From Phocoena phocoena (taxonomy: Eukaryota > Chordata > Mammalia > Artiodactyla > Phocoenidae): DNA of 64,000 nucleotides. Below are positions 21,865 through 33,140 of this stretch, piece after piece. The DNA is taken from positions 38,830,879 through 38,894,878 of the forward strand of contig NC_089238.1 of NCBI RefSeq assembly GCF_963924675.1. The letters run 5' to 3'. Both the position numbers and the translations under genes were made by a program. Positions within the stretch are counted from its first letter, which is position 1. Each line of letters starts with the position of its first letter. Under the pieces are notes generated by a model. It had not been told where the DNA came from and ran no database searches. It saw only the letters and a list, made by a program, of their open reading frames with translations.

Positions 21865-23505
21865 ACCCTAATCAATCCTAGGAATTTTTTCACATTTTGA
21901 GGGGTGAGGTGTCTCCTTCCTTCTGAACTGGAACCTGGAGAGATGCGAGCCCTCAGGCTCTGGCAGCCATTCTGCCACCATGTATCAGGTGAGAATTAAT
22001 CCAGCATGGAGGAAAGAGATGCAAGATCACCAGCTCCCAGTGATAGTGAGCTCCTGGGAATATTGCCTTTGCGTCACATTACCAGGAATGGTTTCACAGG
22101 CATGGAGTCATTGCAATCACACACAGCCCCACAAAGTTGAATGCTTCGAAATCACAGTTTTGAATTATTAATGATTGTATCTTCAAAGTGTGAGTCAAGT
22201 CCAGTGGGACAATAGAGCACCAGAAGCACATAGTTCATGGGTGGTTCTTCGTCCTGCCACCTCCTTGCCTCCCTAGGGCAAGTTCTCAGCTGCTTACTTC
22301 CTGTTCCCTATGCCTTGGGCCCCACTCCGGTTCCCGATCCCTGGACTCTGTCTGCTCTGCAATAGCTGCTGTCCTCTGCCATGTTCCATGATGGGGTAGC
22401 ATGGATGTGGGATGGAGTGGGAGTCTCAATACACCATCACCCTCAGCCCCCAGGAGGGATCTGGATGCAATCAAGGAGAGGGTTGGGTTGGCAGGTGTCC
22501 TAGAACATCTTAGAATGGGGCCAAGTGGTAGACATTCTGCCCCAGGCTGGGAGCATCAAAGTGTGTTCAGCTGTCATTCAACTGAGCGGGACCTGACTGG
22601 GTCAGGTATTGGAAGTTGCAATACCTTGGGTGGGGGGTTGGTCAACACTTTTGTCATGGATTGGGACAGTGGTCCCTTAGGAAAGAGAGGTTGATTTTGC
22701 CTCCTCCAAAAGGGCCCTACCTTTTTATTTTTCACTGGGTCCTGCATATCGTATAGCTGGACCTGCATGTCATCTGGAGTTTTCAACTAATGTGAGATAA
22801 TACATTCTCTTTTTTTGTTTAAGATTCTTCAAGTTAGATTTTCTATCAGAGGCCTAATGGACATGCCCATGTTTTCTGCTCAGTCCTGGGCTGGCTGACA
22901 CATTTCAATCTCTGGTCTTGCTATTTGCCTCACCACTTTCTGGACAGCTATTTCTGTCCTCACAGATCACCTGTTGCCCACATCTCACTGCTGCTTTGTG
23001 CTACTGAGCTACGCATTCCTCTGAGCCCAAGGAGTGGGGTGTTAGACTCTCCCTTAATCCCCTTAAAACACAGCTGAAACCAGGCTGCTTGAAATGAGCT
23101 TCAGGACTTTAAGAAAATGTAATAAAGACATGTAAAACTCAGAGCTCAGTTGTGGACTCTGGACGCTTTAGGTCCTTCCACTAATCCCCTGGCCTGCCGC
23201 CATGTTGCAGGAGCCATATTAGACCCCTTGGTGGATGAAGGTGCTTCAGATGTTCCCCCAATCCCCAAGGAATCTAACCCACATTTTCCTGAGGCCCTTA
23301 GAAAGGGGGATCTCCCTGTCAGACCTTCTCAAGAGCAGGAAAGCAAAAGTTTTAACTAATGGTACTACTGGATTTTTAATTAAATCTGACCCCATTTGTA
23401 GCCACCAAAATTTTAGAAATATAGTAGTAGTTCAGTCACAGGGCACCTCTTACATGACATACCTCTTATTTCATATTTGTAATTTGTAAACATTTCTATT
23501 TCCAA
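21865..23505. other. Unique DNA with a possible LTR-like start
   Basis: No gene. From 21900 to about 22060, text such as GGCTCTGGCAGCCATTCTGC and GGAGGAAAGAGATGCAAGAT resembles old ERVL-type LTRs, but no ends were found. The remainder (22100-23505) has no recognised repeat; frames of 69-97 codons have no domain. Confidence 0.4.
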
Positions 23506-25020
23506 CAGTTGAATTAAGAGGGAAATTATAGACCAGTCTTACTCAATAACAGATGTAAAAATCCTGCCTAACATGTTAGCAAAAGGAATTCAAGATTGTT
23601 ATGACTAAATAGGACTTATTGAAGAATGAAACAGTGGTCAAATATTAGAAAATGCAATGTAAAAACAATTAGATAATCCTCTCAAAAGATACAGAGTAAA
23701 ATTTAGCACCAAGTCATGATTAAAAAAAAAAAAAAAACTTTCAGTAAACTAGCCATGGAAAGGAATGCCCTTAACCTAACAAAAATTACCTATAATTGAA
23801 GATTTAGAAACTTTTCCGTTAAACTCAGGATCAAGGTGTGAATCCTCATTATTATATCTTCTATTCAACTCTGTTCTGCAGATCTTGGCCAGCAAGTTAA
23901 GGAAGGAGGGAGGGAAGAAAGGAAAGAGGGAAGGAAGGAAAACAACTATAAGGGAAGAATCAAAAGTGTTCACAAATGATAATTCCTTTGTTGAAAATGT
24001 AAGGACATGATTATCTACAGATGACTTATTAGCAATAATGAGAGTGTTCATCAGTATTGTTAGGTAATAGATCAATGTCAGAATACACAAAATATTTTTT
24101 TAAGACAACGATGTCCTGTAACTAGTAACAACCAATTAGGAAATATAATTTTTAAAGAGTCACAGTAGCAAAAAAATATAAAATACTATGAGAAATTTAT
24201 AAAAACTTACAGAAAAATATAAAACAAGACCTAAATAAAAGGTGAAATATACCATGTTGATGAATGGGAAGATTTACTGTTTTAAATTTACCAAATTTCC
24301 TTAAATTAATCTGATGTGAGTCTACTTATACTAAAATAGATTATTTACTCCATCAAAATCCCAAAGGATTTCTTTTGAGAACTGGATAAACTTAGCCTAA
24401 AATTAGTATAGATGAGTAAAGGAGAGAGAAACAAAAAGGTAAAGATTATTCTAACAAATAACAAAATTTAATCTGAATCTGTAATAATTATTTCAGAGGA
24501 GTATTGGTGCAGAGATAGACAAATAGGTCAGTCTTTCTATGCACAATTATTACATTGCTGTAATAAGACAGCCCCAAAACATGGCCACATATAAATGAGT
24601 GCTTGCTATATTTCACAGTTGACTTTACAATGAGTGGGTAATGGATAGACAGTTTAATAACGATATTGAGTTTGGGGGGTGGTGGAGATTATCATTCATA
24701 TACAAAATCAAATACATTTAGATACTTGCTTTATATTGGACACAAAAAAGTAACTTCCAAGTACAGTTAGATCCCACCAGTCTACATGTTAAAAGCACAA
24801 GAAGCAATCCAAAAAATAGTATAGGGGCACATATATGAACTTAAAGTGTAAAAGCATTCATGGGAAGATTTTTCATCCATTTTAAGACTGTGGGAGGTCT
24901 TTAGCTGTCTCCCTAGTATTTTATCTCTTTGCAAAAACAAAAATAAGAAACATGGCAGACTACTAACAGTTTAATAATGAGGTCAATAGGCATAATAATA
25001 TCTGATTTTTATTTTTTGTA
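23506..25020 (+). mobile_element. Ancient L1 ORF2 (L1M)
   Basis: Very decayed but collinear with L1 ORF2: GGAAATTATAGACCAGTCTT, AGATGTAAAAATCCTGCCTA, CAAATATTAGAAAATGCAAT, TATCTTCTATTCAACTCTGT. A later ORF2 part covers 24100-24530 (AACAAGACCTAAATAAAAGG, ACTCCATCAAAATCCCAAAG). The piece 24545-24830 is unclear and may be a small foreign insertion. A GGAA-rich run at 23901-23941 sits inside. Confidence 0.65.
23901..23941. repeat. (GGAA/GGGA)n purine tract
   Basis: Purine-only stretch of GGAGGGAGGGAAGAAAGGAA type inside the old L1, probably a simple-repeat expansion after insertion. Confidence 0.85.
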
Positions 25021-25084
25021 CTTTTCTCTATGTTGAAATATCCTATAATTCAGGAGAAAAGAGAAGCAATTACTACAATGGATG

Positions 25085-25690
25085 AGTCAGTTGCCATGTA
25101 TTCAGTCACTGAATTTACCACTTTAACAGAATAAAGGAGGGGAAAAAAACATGTGAACATTTCAATAAATGCAGAAAAAGCTTCTGTTGAAGTCCGTAAG
25201 CATTTGTGGTAAGAGGGTAAAACAGCGTATTAGGAAAAGAGGTAAACTCTCTAAATCTGATAAAGGACATTAAACAACCTACAACCAACATAGTACTTTA
25301 TTAGTAAATATTTAATGTTTTACCCTCTACACATAGAAACAAGAGAAATATGCTCACTCTTAACCTCATCTAGTCAATATTGCACCGGAGGCTCTAGTCA
25401 GGGAAGAGAAGGGAAAAAAAAAAATAAAAGACATGCCATTAGGAAAGTAAACTTTATCATTGTATTTATTCACAGATGACATGATTGGGTACACAGAAAA
25501 ACCGAAGGACTCAACAAATAAACTACTAGAGCTAACTTAGTGAAGTTACTAAGGTTTCTTGATTCAGGGTCAAAATGTGAAAACAAATTGTGTTCTGGGG
25601 AAAAGAAATTGGAAAATTCGCAAAATTCCGAATTTTTGAGAGAAATTAAAGGAGTCATAATTAAATGGAGAATATCCATATATAAATATA
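25085..25690 (+). mobile_element. Ancient L1 ORF2 RT fragment
   Basis: A second old L1 piece that restarts in the RT domain: CAGAATAAAGGAGGGGAAAA, TCAATAAATGCAGAAAAAGC, GGCTCTAGTCAGGGAAGAGA. Around 25468-25482 the catalytic box reads as Phe-Thr-Asp-Asp-Met, a decayed FADD. Because it repeats a domain already passed at 23.5-24.5 kb, it is a separate insertion or a rearranged copy. Confidence 0.7.
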
Positions 25691-25741
25691 AATATTTATG
25701 TAAGTATCCATATTCAATAAATATAAATATCCATATTCAAG
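25676..25741. repeat. AT-rich local duplication
   Basis: Repeated ATATCCATAT and ATAAATATAAATAT units, with TATCCATATTCAA twice; a low-complexity local duplication immediately 5' of a SINE-bearing stretch. Confidence 0.75.
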
Positions 25742-25867
25742 GATAGGACAACCTGATATTGTCTGCATTCTTGTCCGTTTCCAGGCCATCCTCTACATTG
25801 TTCAGAATAAAAGCTCTGCAGTGGAGTTGACCTTGGCTTGACATGCCTGGTTTAAAAACCCTGAGCA

Positions 25868-26080
25868 GGGCTTCCCTGGTGGCGCAGTGGTTGAGAGTCC
25901 GCCTGCCGATGCAGGGGACACGGGTTCGTGCCCCGGTCCGGGAAGATCCCACATGCCGCAAAGCGGCTGAGCCCGTGAGCCATGGCTGCTGAGCCTGCGT
26001 GTCCGGAGCCTGTGCTCCGTAACGGGAGAGGCCGCAACAGTGAGAGGCCCGCGTACCGTAAAAAAAAAAAAAAAAAAAAA
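25868..26080 (+). mobile_element. CHR SINE, short form
   Basis: Sense copy, near consensus through GGTTCGTGCCCCGGTCCGGG, with about 20 tail A. GAGCAG before the head and after the tail is a possible short TSD. Confidence 0.95.
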
Positions 26081-26149
26081 TCGCGAGCAGTCCCTATTAG
26101 CCGAAGCAGAGGTTACAAGGAGGGCACCTCTAGAGGGTGCTGATAAGAC

Positions 26150-26575
26150 TCCTCTCAGATTTTTGCATATCTTTTTGCAATTTCTGGTTGACTCTTTCTT
26201 GGGTTCCATGTGTATTGCCCTTGTGGTAAGAGGCTACTGGGGCCTCTTCGCCTACTAGCACAGGGAGTTCAAAATGCCTAGAGATTTCCATTGTGTAGGA
26301 TGGCCCTAAACTCATGACTAATGGGCATGAGAGTATGAGAGCTAGAAGTTATCAGGTCAGGACAACTGGGACATCACTTGCACTCCAAGACGCCCCCCGC
26401 AAGAGAGCCCAAAGCTCTTGCAGTCACGCCCCTGCTTGGTTTCTTCCCCCGGCCTGCTCCGCTTCCTCCATTTCCAAACTGTCTTCTCCTGGGAGCACCT
26501 TCTTAATAAACCCATTGCATATGAATCCTCATCTCAGCATTTACTTCTTGGGACCTGACCTAAGACACACCCCTT
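26150..26575 (+). mobile_element. Possible LTR fragment
   Basis: The end has the layout of an old ERVL/MaLR LTR 3' part: CTTCTTAATAAACCCATTGC (poly-A signal), CATCTCAGCATTTACTTCTT, and CCTGACCTAAGACACA. The 5' limit is not visible and the family cannot be named. Confidence 0.4.
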
Positions 26576-26789
26576 CCCGTGGGCCAAATTTCAATTTAAA
26601 ATGTTGTTTGTCATATTTAATTTTCAAACTGAGTAATTTTAAGCTACATTTACGAACCCGATTTGGTTCTTACCACTTCCTTCTGGTTTATTTTAGTACT
26701 GTTTTGTTTACTGACCTTCTTTGAAGGCATTTGAGTGTTTCACCCCTGACCTATGGGCTGTCCACCAGGGTAGGGTGATTTAGGGCCCT

Positions 26790-27345
26790 TGACAGTCTCA
26801 CCTCATTATACATGCCTGGCTTCATCCCCCACCTCTCTGTCTCAGGCACCTTCATTTCCTGCCACCACTTAATGTCTTCACACCCCCCATCCTTGCCGGC
26901 ACTTGTTGTTCCTTTACCCATGATTCTTGGTCTGAATGAAAGATTCTCCCCCACTTTATGTTTTTAAGCAAGCTCTTTTATTATTTTTATTTTTTTATAA
27001 TTAATATTTTATGGAAGTATAGTTGATCTACAATGTTGTATTAGTTTCTGCTGTACAGCAAAGTGAATCAGTTATACATATACATATATCCACTCTTTTT
27101 TAGTTTCTTTTCCCAAATAGGTCATTACAGAGTATTGAGTACAGTTCCCTGTGCTATACAGTAGGTTCTTATTAGTTATTCTCCCCCACTTTAGATCCAC
27201 CTAGCAAAATCCTGTTCATCAAGGCCCTCCTCAAATGTTCTATCCTATGGGAAATCCGTTTCTCCAGCCCTGCCTGGGCTCCCCTAACACCTTGTACACA
27301 TGTCTGTGACTGGATGTAGAATATCAGAGTGGAATCTGAAGGACA
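26790..27345 (+). mobile_element. L2 fragment split by an L1
   Basis: Decayed sense L2 on both sides of the L1: CACCTCTCTGTCTCAGGCAC on the left, then AGGCCCTCCTCAAATGTTCT, GGGAAATCCGTTTCTCCAGC and CACCTTGTACACATGTCTGT on the right. The interruption at 26959-27177 carries its own TSD. DNA at 26576-26789 is unclassified. Confidence 0.5.
26959..27177 (-). mobile_element. L1 3' UTR, short insertion
   Basis: Antisense L1 end (ATGGAAGTATAGTTGATCTA, TGTACAGCAAAGTGAATCAG, ACAGTTCCCTGTGCTATACA). It is flanked by a perfect 16-bp TSD ATTCTCCCCCACTTTA at 26943-26958 and 27178-27193. Only about 220 bp were inserted. Confidence 0.93.
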
Positions 27346-27520
27346 TCCGGGATTAACTTACTAGAAGGAGAGAGAGGGTGAGGGCGTCTGGGCAGAGGAA
27401 CAGCATGGGAAAAGACCTAGCAGTGGGCTGGGAGGAGATGGATGGAGTAGAGCACCATGTGTTAGAAGAACTGACTAAAGACCAGCGCTGGGGGCATTCG
27501 AAATGGGGAGGGAAGGGGTG
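27320..27520 (-). mobile_element. Possible L2 fragment
   Basis: GGGCAGAGGAACAGCATGGG, AAAAGACCTAGCAGTGGGCT and nearby text follow the antisense L2 pattern 'aggcagagggaacagcatgtgcaaaggccctgagg'. Short and diverged. 27521-27690 is unclassified. Confidence 0.45.
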
Positions 27521-27689
27521 GGAGGGGAGAAGGACGGGTGACCGGGAAATGCAGCAGTTTCTAGTCTGGAATTCACGGATGAACGCCAGGGGATCCGAAA
27601 ACACTGTCAGTTCTATATAATATTGGTACATTTGTTTCTGGAGAGAGAGTTCATAGTTTTCATCTCATAGATATCTTTACTAAGAGACA

Positions 27690-27745
27690 TACAGGGAGGG
27701 AGGGAGAGAAAAGAGAGGGCGAGAGAGAGAGCAAGGAGGGGATAA
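27690..27745. repeat. (GGGA/GA)n purine tract
   Basis: GGGAGGGAGGGAGAGAAAAG continuing into GAGAGAGAGAGCAAGGAGGG; a purine-only simple repeat. Confidence 0.9.
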
Positions 27746-27794
27746 GAATTTTTGAACTTTTTCCACATGTCAGAACTAGGGTTGGGCTCCTACT

Positions 27795-27960
27795 CCCTCC
27801 ATCATGAGGTCTACGGCTACCACTGTTCCCATTTGATAGGTAATAGAACTGAGGTTCAGAAGGGTGAAAGCTCCCTGAGGACACACAGCCCGTCTGTGTC
27901 AGAGCCAAGATGTCAACTCACTTTTAGGATATGCAGGATCGTGCTCTTTATTCTGCCGGC
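27795..27960 (-). mobile_element. MIR
   Basis: Antisense MIR core: CCCATTTGATAGGTAATAGA, ACTGAGGTTCAGAAGGGTGA, GGACACACAGCCCGTCTGTG, then CAGAGCCAAGATGTCAACTC. Confidence 0.75.
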
Positions 27961-28284
27961 TGCTGGACAGGAGAGAGCAAGTGGAGAGATTTCCAAAAGG
28001 CTTTTGTGTGACTTCCTGAGGCCAGAACAGTGCAAGCTGCAGGCAGAGGATGGCTGGTGTTGCTTTATTACATGTTCCTCTGCCCAGTTAGTGCATAAAA
28101 CCGAGGTTGCTTGGGAACCGTGGTCACTGGGGCCAGAGCTTGCCTTGACAGCTTCATTTGAATAAAAAGTCCATGATACTCAAAAGCCTGAGAACAGAGA
28201 AAAAGCTCGAAAATGAAAAAGCCATTGGCTCTCTCACGACGCTGTAGCCTTCTTTGACTTAGCTGTTCTTTCTAATTATCTACA
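27961..28284. other. Unique DNA
   Basis: No repeat or gene recognised between the MIR and MER5A. A 137-codon frame (27752-28165) runs through MIR sequence into this stretch and shows no domain. Confidence 0.45.
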
Positions 28285-28478
28285 CTCTGTAGCTGTGGGT
28301 CTCAAAGTGTGGTCTCAGGACCATCATCGTCACCTGAGAACTTGTTAAAAATACAAATTCTTGGGCTCCACTCCAACCTACCTAATCAGAAGCTCTGGAG
28401 ATGGGGCCCAGAAATCTGTTTTCACAAGCCCGTCAGGTAATTCAAATGCATGTCTAAGTCTGAGCACCACTGATTGAA
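28285..28478 (+). mobile_element. MER5A (hAT-Charlie MITE)
   Basis: Full-length-looking non-autonomous hAT element: GGGTCTCAAAGTGTGGTCTC at the start, CACCTGAGAACTTGTTAAAA, AAGCTCTGGAGATGGGGCCC, and the closing AAGTCTGAGCACCACTGA. The terminal inverted repeats (CAGTGGTTCTCA type) are still readable at the right end (CACCACTG). Confidence 0.92.
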
Positions 28479-28894
28479 AGCATACAAAGCCCTCTCAGAT
28501 TCCTCATCACCAGGTTCTCCCTGGAAACCTTGAATGCATCTTTCTCGTACCCACTGTGCCTTTAAGGATACTAGGGATACAAAAGGATGCGATTTCCAGA
28601 ATGTAAATCCAGCTTGGTTGGCTTTGTAGGACAGCCCACTTTCTTTGAGCGTGGTGTATCTCCCACCATGTTCTCATGGGGTCCCTGTGAGACCCCCAGA
28701 CCCCCAGGAGAAAGAAAAGACAGCTTTGCCACCGATTCATTTGACTTCGGTTGGAAACCAATTTGGGTGTCCAAGCAGACTTTTGATCTATTAGAGATGT
28801 GTGTTGCTCCACTAAAAATTTAGGCAGACAGGTGAAACAGCCGAGCGTTTTTAAAACAGTAAAGCACCATTTAAAAATTTAAGAACCACCACCG
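28479..28894. other. Unique DNA
   Basis: No repeat. Short frames on both strands (78 and 101 codons) have no domain. Includes a C-rich CCCCCAGACCCCCAGGAG near 28691-28710. Confidence 0.45.
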
Positions 28895-28995
28895 TTTTGA
28901 TGAGCACCTACTGTCAACGTTACTTTCCATGTGTCATTGCATTCAGTCCCCATAACAAGGGTGCAGACTTGGTTTCTTCTTTCTCATTTTATTCA
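28895..28995 (-). mobile_element. MIR fragment
   Basis: GATGAGCACCTACTGTCAAC, CATGTGTCATTGCATTCAGT and CCCATAACAAGGGTGCAGAC fit the antisense MIR 3' part. Confidence 0.6.
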
Positions 28996-29004
28996 AGGAG
29001 AAAA

Positions 29005-29760
29005 ATTCACGGTCATGACCACTCTGTTGCTTCAAATCCTTCAGTTAATTTCCATTGATCTACAGCAGTGGTTCTCAGCTGTGGTTGCACACATTAGAAC
29101 ACCTGGGGAATTTAAAATCCGGATGCCCAGCCCCTACCCCAGGCCAATTAAATCAGAATCCCTGGGGCACGGACCTGGTACTTTTTAAAGTCCTCCAGAT
29201 GGTTCCAGTGCACATCCCAGTTGGAGAATCACACTTCGGTGTCCTTAGTGTGGTCTACAAATGCTTAGGTGCTCTGGCTCCTGCCGACCTGTTGAAATCA
29301 CATCCTATTTCTTTTCCCCAGGGCTTAGCATCCTGGCCTCTTTCTGTTCCTCAGCTGTATTTCAATGGCTTCATCACTTCCAAGGCTTTTCATTTGCTGT
29401 TCCTCCTGCCAGGATGCTTCTTTTAGCAGCTCTTCACGTGATTGACTCATTAGCGCCCTTCAGATCTCAGCCCAAATGCTTCCTCTTCTAAGAGCACTAC
29501 TTTGGCCTCTTCATCTAGAATCGTGCTCAGTGCCATTCTTACCTACCTCGTTGGCTTATCTCTTTGGAAGCATGTTGTACAGCTGTGATAATATATTTGC
29601 TGACTTGTGTATTGTTGGTCTTGCACCATTTTAATGAAGGATCCAGAGAGCAGAGACCTTAACTACTGTTCTTCTTCACCAGCATATCCCCAGTATCTGG
29701 AAGGGTGTCTGCTTCAATAAATATTGCTTGAATAAATGAGTGAAGGAGAATGAATGAACT
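29005..29760 (+). mobile_element. L2, split by a MER5 element
   Basis: Sense L2: CGGTCATGACCACTCTGTTG and TCCTTCAGTTAATTTCCATTG before the interruption. After it come GCTGTTCCTCCTGCCAGGAT, CTCAGCCCAAATGCTTCCTC, GCATATCCCCAGTATCTGGA and the end TCAATAAATATTGCTTGAAT. The hAT element at 29066-29235 split it. Confidence 0.82.
29066..29235 (+). mobile_element. MER5B-like hAT element
   Basis: Begins CAGTGGTTCTCAGCTGTGGT, then GCACACATTAGAACACCTGG, CCAATTAAATCAGAATCCCT and a decayed inverted end TTGGAGAATCACAC. It lies inside the L2, so it jumped after the L2 was in place. Confidence 0.85.
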
Positions 29761-30715
29761 CAGAAGGTTTTAAGTGATTAATCCCCAGCCCTATAACTGT
29801 AGTTAGTATTTGAACTCCAACGTTTTGAATCCGGGTTCATCAGTTTTTCCAGTACAGTCAAACTGACCATTTGTGTTTTCACTCTGTTCATACATGTTTA
29901 AACCAACAAAGTTAGAAACGACGTACTGTTCCTAAGAAGGAACCTGGGACTTGGTGACTTGGAGTTTACCTTCTGTGATGTGCAAGGAGTAGGCGAGTGG
30001 GCACAGTACAAAACCAGCTGTGTAAATAGCATCCCCTCCAGTCAAATTTAAAAGAAGTCAGTAAATTACGCTTCCAGACCCTAAACCATTTATTTCACCG
30101 TGCAAGTAATTTCTCTGCTCAGGTCTTTCGTTAAGAACCAAATGGAAGGGGCCCCTCTAAGGAGAACATGGTGCCTGATATGATTGCGGGAGACACGTTC
30201 TTAAAAAAGGGAATGGTGGTTCACCTTTCCCAGTCAGTTCTCATCGTATCAGCAACGCAGGGCCACAAGCTGGGCTGCACTCCAGCCCACAGAGCGCCTT
30301 GGAGGAGACACAGAGGGCTAGCTCAGCCCTCTGCCAGCAGAAGCAGTAACACCAATGTTAGTAACAAGTCACCTGTGTCAACTCTTTGGGGGATAGCTAT
30401 TGTGTGTGGGGGTGTTAGTATTTTTCTCCCTGTCCATTGTTTCTGAAGTGGAAATGCATTTGCGGATAATACTGCATTGGCTTAACGTGCACGATAGAGT
30501 CAGCTTTTACTCTATTGCTACCACAGTGAAACAACCGCATCCAGTATTGGTACCAGAGAAGGCAAAGTCTGGGCAGCCATGGCTGAGGGTTGGGTTTCAG
30601 TCTTCACCCGGCTAGCATTTGATCTTAACGAATGATTGCGGGGCAGGGGGTCCATGGCTTTCCATAACTTGCCTTCAGTAACCATCATTTTCATTGACCC
30701 TTGCTCTAATTCCAA
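29761..30715. other. Unique block with enhancer-like part
   Basis: No repeat. 29870-30640 is complex unique sequence with retained CpGs (AGAAACGACGTACTGTTCCT, GTAAATTACGCTTCCAGACC, GGCTTAACGTGCACGATAGA) and an octamer-like AATGCATTTGCGGATAATAC. Frames of 71-92 codons have no domain. Confidence 0.4.
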
Positions 30716-30719
30716 GAAC

Positions 30720-30850
30720 AAACAATTCTCGTTTCCATTTGAGAGGAGAGGAATCTGAAAGAAAGGCCATGCAGCTTGCCTAAGATCCCTGCATTACTGA
30801 GAGACAGAGCCGGGATTCACACCCAGGCAGGGCGCAGTTCATAACACACT
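30720..30850 (-). mobile_element. MIR fragment
   Basis: Antisense MIR: AGGCCATGCAGCTTGCCTAA, ACAGAGCCGGGATTCACACC, CAGGCAGGGCGCAGTTCATA. Confidence 0.75.
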
Positions 30851-30874
30851 TGGGGAGCTTCTCTGGGTGCTAAT

Positions 30875-30958
30875 AAAAATATGTAATAACGGTAATAATA
30901 ATATAATATTATTAGTAATATTTATTATTAATATTAGTACTTAATAAATGTTAAGTGT
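30875..30958. repeat. (TAA)n-type AT-rich tract
   Basis: AATAACGGTAATAATAATAT and following TTATTAGTAATATTTATTATT; low-complexity trinucleotide tract just left of MER2, possibly an expanded MIR flank. Confidence 0.8.
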
Positions 30959-30960
30959 AA

Positions 30961-31258
30961 TTGTCTGTCATTGGGGACGGGGGCATTGTTTCCAGGACCC
31001 CCATGTATACCAAAATCCACAGGTGCTCCCCTATGTAAAATGGCATTGTATTTGGCTATAACCTAAGCACATCCTCCCATATGCTTTAAATCACCTCAAA
31101 ATTACTTATAATACCTAATACAATGTAAAAGCTGTGTAAGTAGTTGTGGCACAAGGCAAATTCAAGTTTTGTTTTTTGGAACCCTCTGAAACATTTTTTC
31201 CCAAATATTTTCAACCTGCAGTTGCTTGAACCTGTGGATATGGAGGGCTGACAGTATA
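30961..31258 (-). mobile_element. MER2 (Tigger MITE)
   Basis: Near full-length: starts TGTCTGTCATTGGGGACGGG, then TTCCAGGACCCCCATGTATA, AAATCACCTCAAAATTACTT, AATACCTAATACAATGTAAA, and ends TGTGGATATGGAGGGCTGACA. Terminal inverted-repeat text (CAGTCGGCCCTCC type) is visible at the right end. Non-autonomous pogo/Tigger class. Confidence 0.88.
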
Positions 31259-31259
31259 T

Positions 31260-31470
31260 GCCAGCGCTGTAAGTGCATTACACATATAATTTTATTTAAA
31301 CCTCAGAGTAAGTCATTTAATTCTCACCATGATCTTATCATGTAGAAACTATTACTTTCTCTTTACAGATGCAAATACTAAGGGTCAGAAAGTTTAGCGG
31401 CAAGCCTGTAACCGGCCATAAGTGGCAGAGCCACTTTCAACCTCTTTTTGCTCTTCCCTGATACTCCACG
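31260..31470 (-). mobile_element. MIR
   Basis: Antisense MIR: GCTGTAAGTGCATTACACAT, ATTTAATTCTCACCATGATC, ACAGATGCAAATACTAAGGG, TAAGTGGCAGAGCCACTTTC. It abuts the MER2 end. Confidence 0.82.
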
Positions 31471-32184
31471 CAACCTAGACTAGAAATCACCAGCCTTCTC
31501 ACAGCAACAGGCATAGTGAACTCAGAGGCGTGAAACCCAGTCTGGCTACCATGTCATTGTGTGACCTTTGGATGAGTCCTGTCTCCCATCCCATGGGCTG
31601 CGGGGCTGGCCAATTTCTTCTGCGTCTTGATGCCCACTCTCGTGTGCTTGCCCACTGCGCACAAATTAGGACAAGACACAGAAAGCCACCATCTCATCAG
31701 CATTTCAGACCAGACTCTTTCATATGTGAAATCATATGGTTTAACATTAGCAATGAAAGCAAACCTCTGGACGTGAGTCTTAGGGAGACAGGAGAGGGGA
31801 TGCTGCTAGAGGAGGTCACTCCCTAGTCCTTTTACTGTGGCTCCAGGGAGAGGAGCAAGTGTCTTGTTTCCTCCCCCGTGCACTGCTCACAAGGGGCTTT
31901 GGAAAAGCAGCAACAGCAGAAAAACAATCTGGAGCTGAGAACGTAATTACGTGAACTTGAAAATGAGGTAAAGACCAAACTGAAGCAGTAAGCCTTAGGC
32001 ATGAATACAAATGGGTGACTCTCAGGAAATCTCTGCGATAACAAGTTAAAAAGAAAGTGAGAGGGATCCTCGTGCTACTAAAGGAAAAGCTGAAAAAAAA
32101 AACTGTGGGAGTTAGCACGGAGGCAGAATCCAGGGGTTGGGATTCCTCACAGGGCTCAGAATAGAGGCATCCGGGCCTGTGCTG
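31471..32184. other. Mostly unique DNA, small MIR piece
   Basis: A short sense MIR core may lie at about 31525-31600 (GTCATTGTGTGACCTTTGGA). The rest has no recognised repeat or gene; frames of 98-100 codons lack domains. Confidence 0.45.
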
Positions 32185-32375
32185 TGTGTCATCTCACTGA
32201 ATTCTCACACATGAGGTAGGTGTCAATACCACCCCCATTTTATAGGTGAGCAAATGGACTCAGATGCTAAAATCTTGTCCAGACCATACAGCTAGTCGGG
32301 GATACAGCCAGGATTCAGAATCAGGTTGTCCTCATCCTGAGCTTTTGCTCTTACCCACTGAGGTAGACCGTTTGG
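32185..32375 (-). mobile_element. MIR
   Basis: Antisense MIR: CTGAATTCTCACACATGAGG, CCCATTTTATAGGTGAGCAA, CATACAGCTAGTCGGGGATA, TTGCTCTTACCCACTGAGGT. Confidence 0.82.
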
Positions 32376-33140
32376 TCGGGGCAGCGTTTAAGGGCAGCCC
32401 TTGTCACTGGCTCTGTCCCCAACCAGGAGGAACCCTCTTCATTCAAGTGATAAGACGATGAGTTCAACTCCAGTGGCCAAATGTGTCACCTTGGCCCTCT
32501 CTTCCTCGTTTCAGCCCTCATAATACTGCCTTTGCCCAATTCCTTCACTTCTGCTAAATCACTGTTCCCTCTGTGTGCGTGATACTTGTTTCTTCCGCTA
32601 CACTCAAACTTTTTATTGGTTATTGATCACTTATTGACTGATAGGTTGATTCTTTCATCTTCAGACCTCTCTAAGGTGTGGAGTGCAGTGCCAGGCTCTG
32701 ACTAGGGTACAGGGTAAGGGTGTGGAGTGAGGCACGGGCAGCTCCCCCAGGGCATGCACAGCACAGTGAAGACGTATTAGGCAAAGGTAGTCTCCACCCA
32801 CACTGGAGGGGGCGCAGCTGAGTGAAGGGGGTGCTGAGAGAACACACATAAGGAACCCCAAAGCCCACCCACATGAGAACAGCAGTGTCCCTAGAAGTGG
32901 TGCTGGACACAAGAGGCTCTTCAGCCTTGCCCAGGATAGTGTACACAGGAGGCCTGTGTTGCTCCAACTCTGCCGGGCATGGAAATCACCAGGGACTGGG
33001 GGTAAAACCCAGAGGATGGGCTTCATAACCTCTCATGCCATAGATTCTCCTGTGGTGGTCTGGGCGGTGTCAGGTGCTGAAGTCATTAACAAGTTCTCAA
33101 AGGGATTTTACTTCATTCAGGTGGTCTGAGCTGTAGCAGA
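32376..33140. other. Unique DNA
   Basis: No confident repeat. GGAAATCACCAGGGACTGGG near 32980 could be a MER5 remnant. A 121-codon minus-strand frame (32661-33026) is rich in Cys, Pro and Leu from reversed GC-rich sequence and shows no family. Confidence 0.4.

Noticed and set aside
25802..26209. 135-codon minus-strand frame
   Set aside because: It is the translated CHR SINE with its poly-A tail (poly-Phe) plus flanks.
26150..26575. Endogenous retrovirus with internal genes
   Set aside because: Only an LTR-like end is visible; no gag, pol or env-like frames exist around it.
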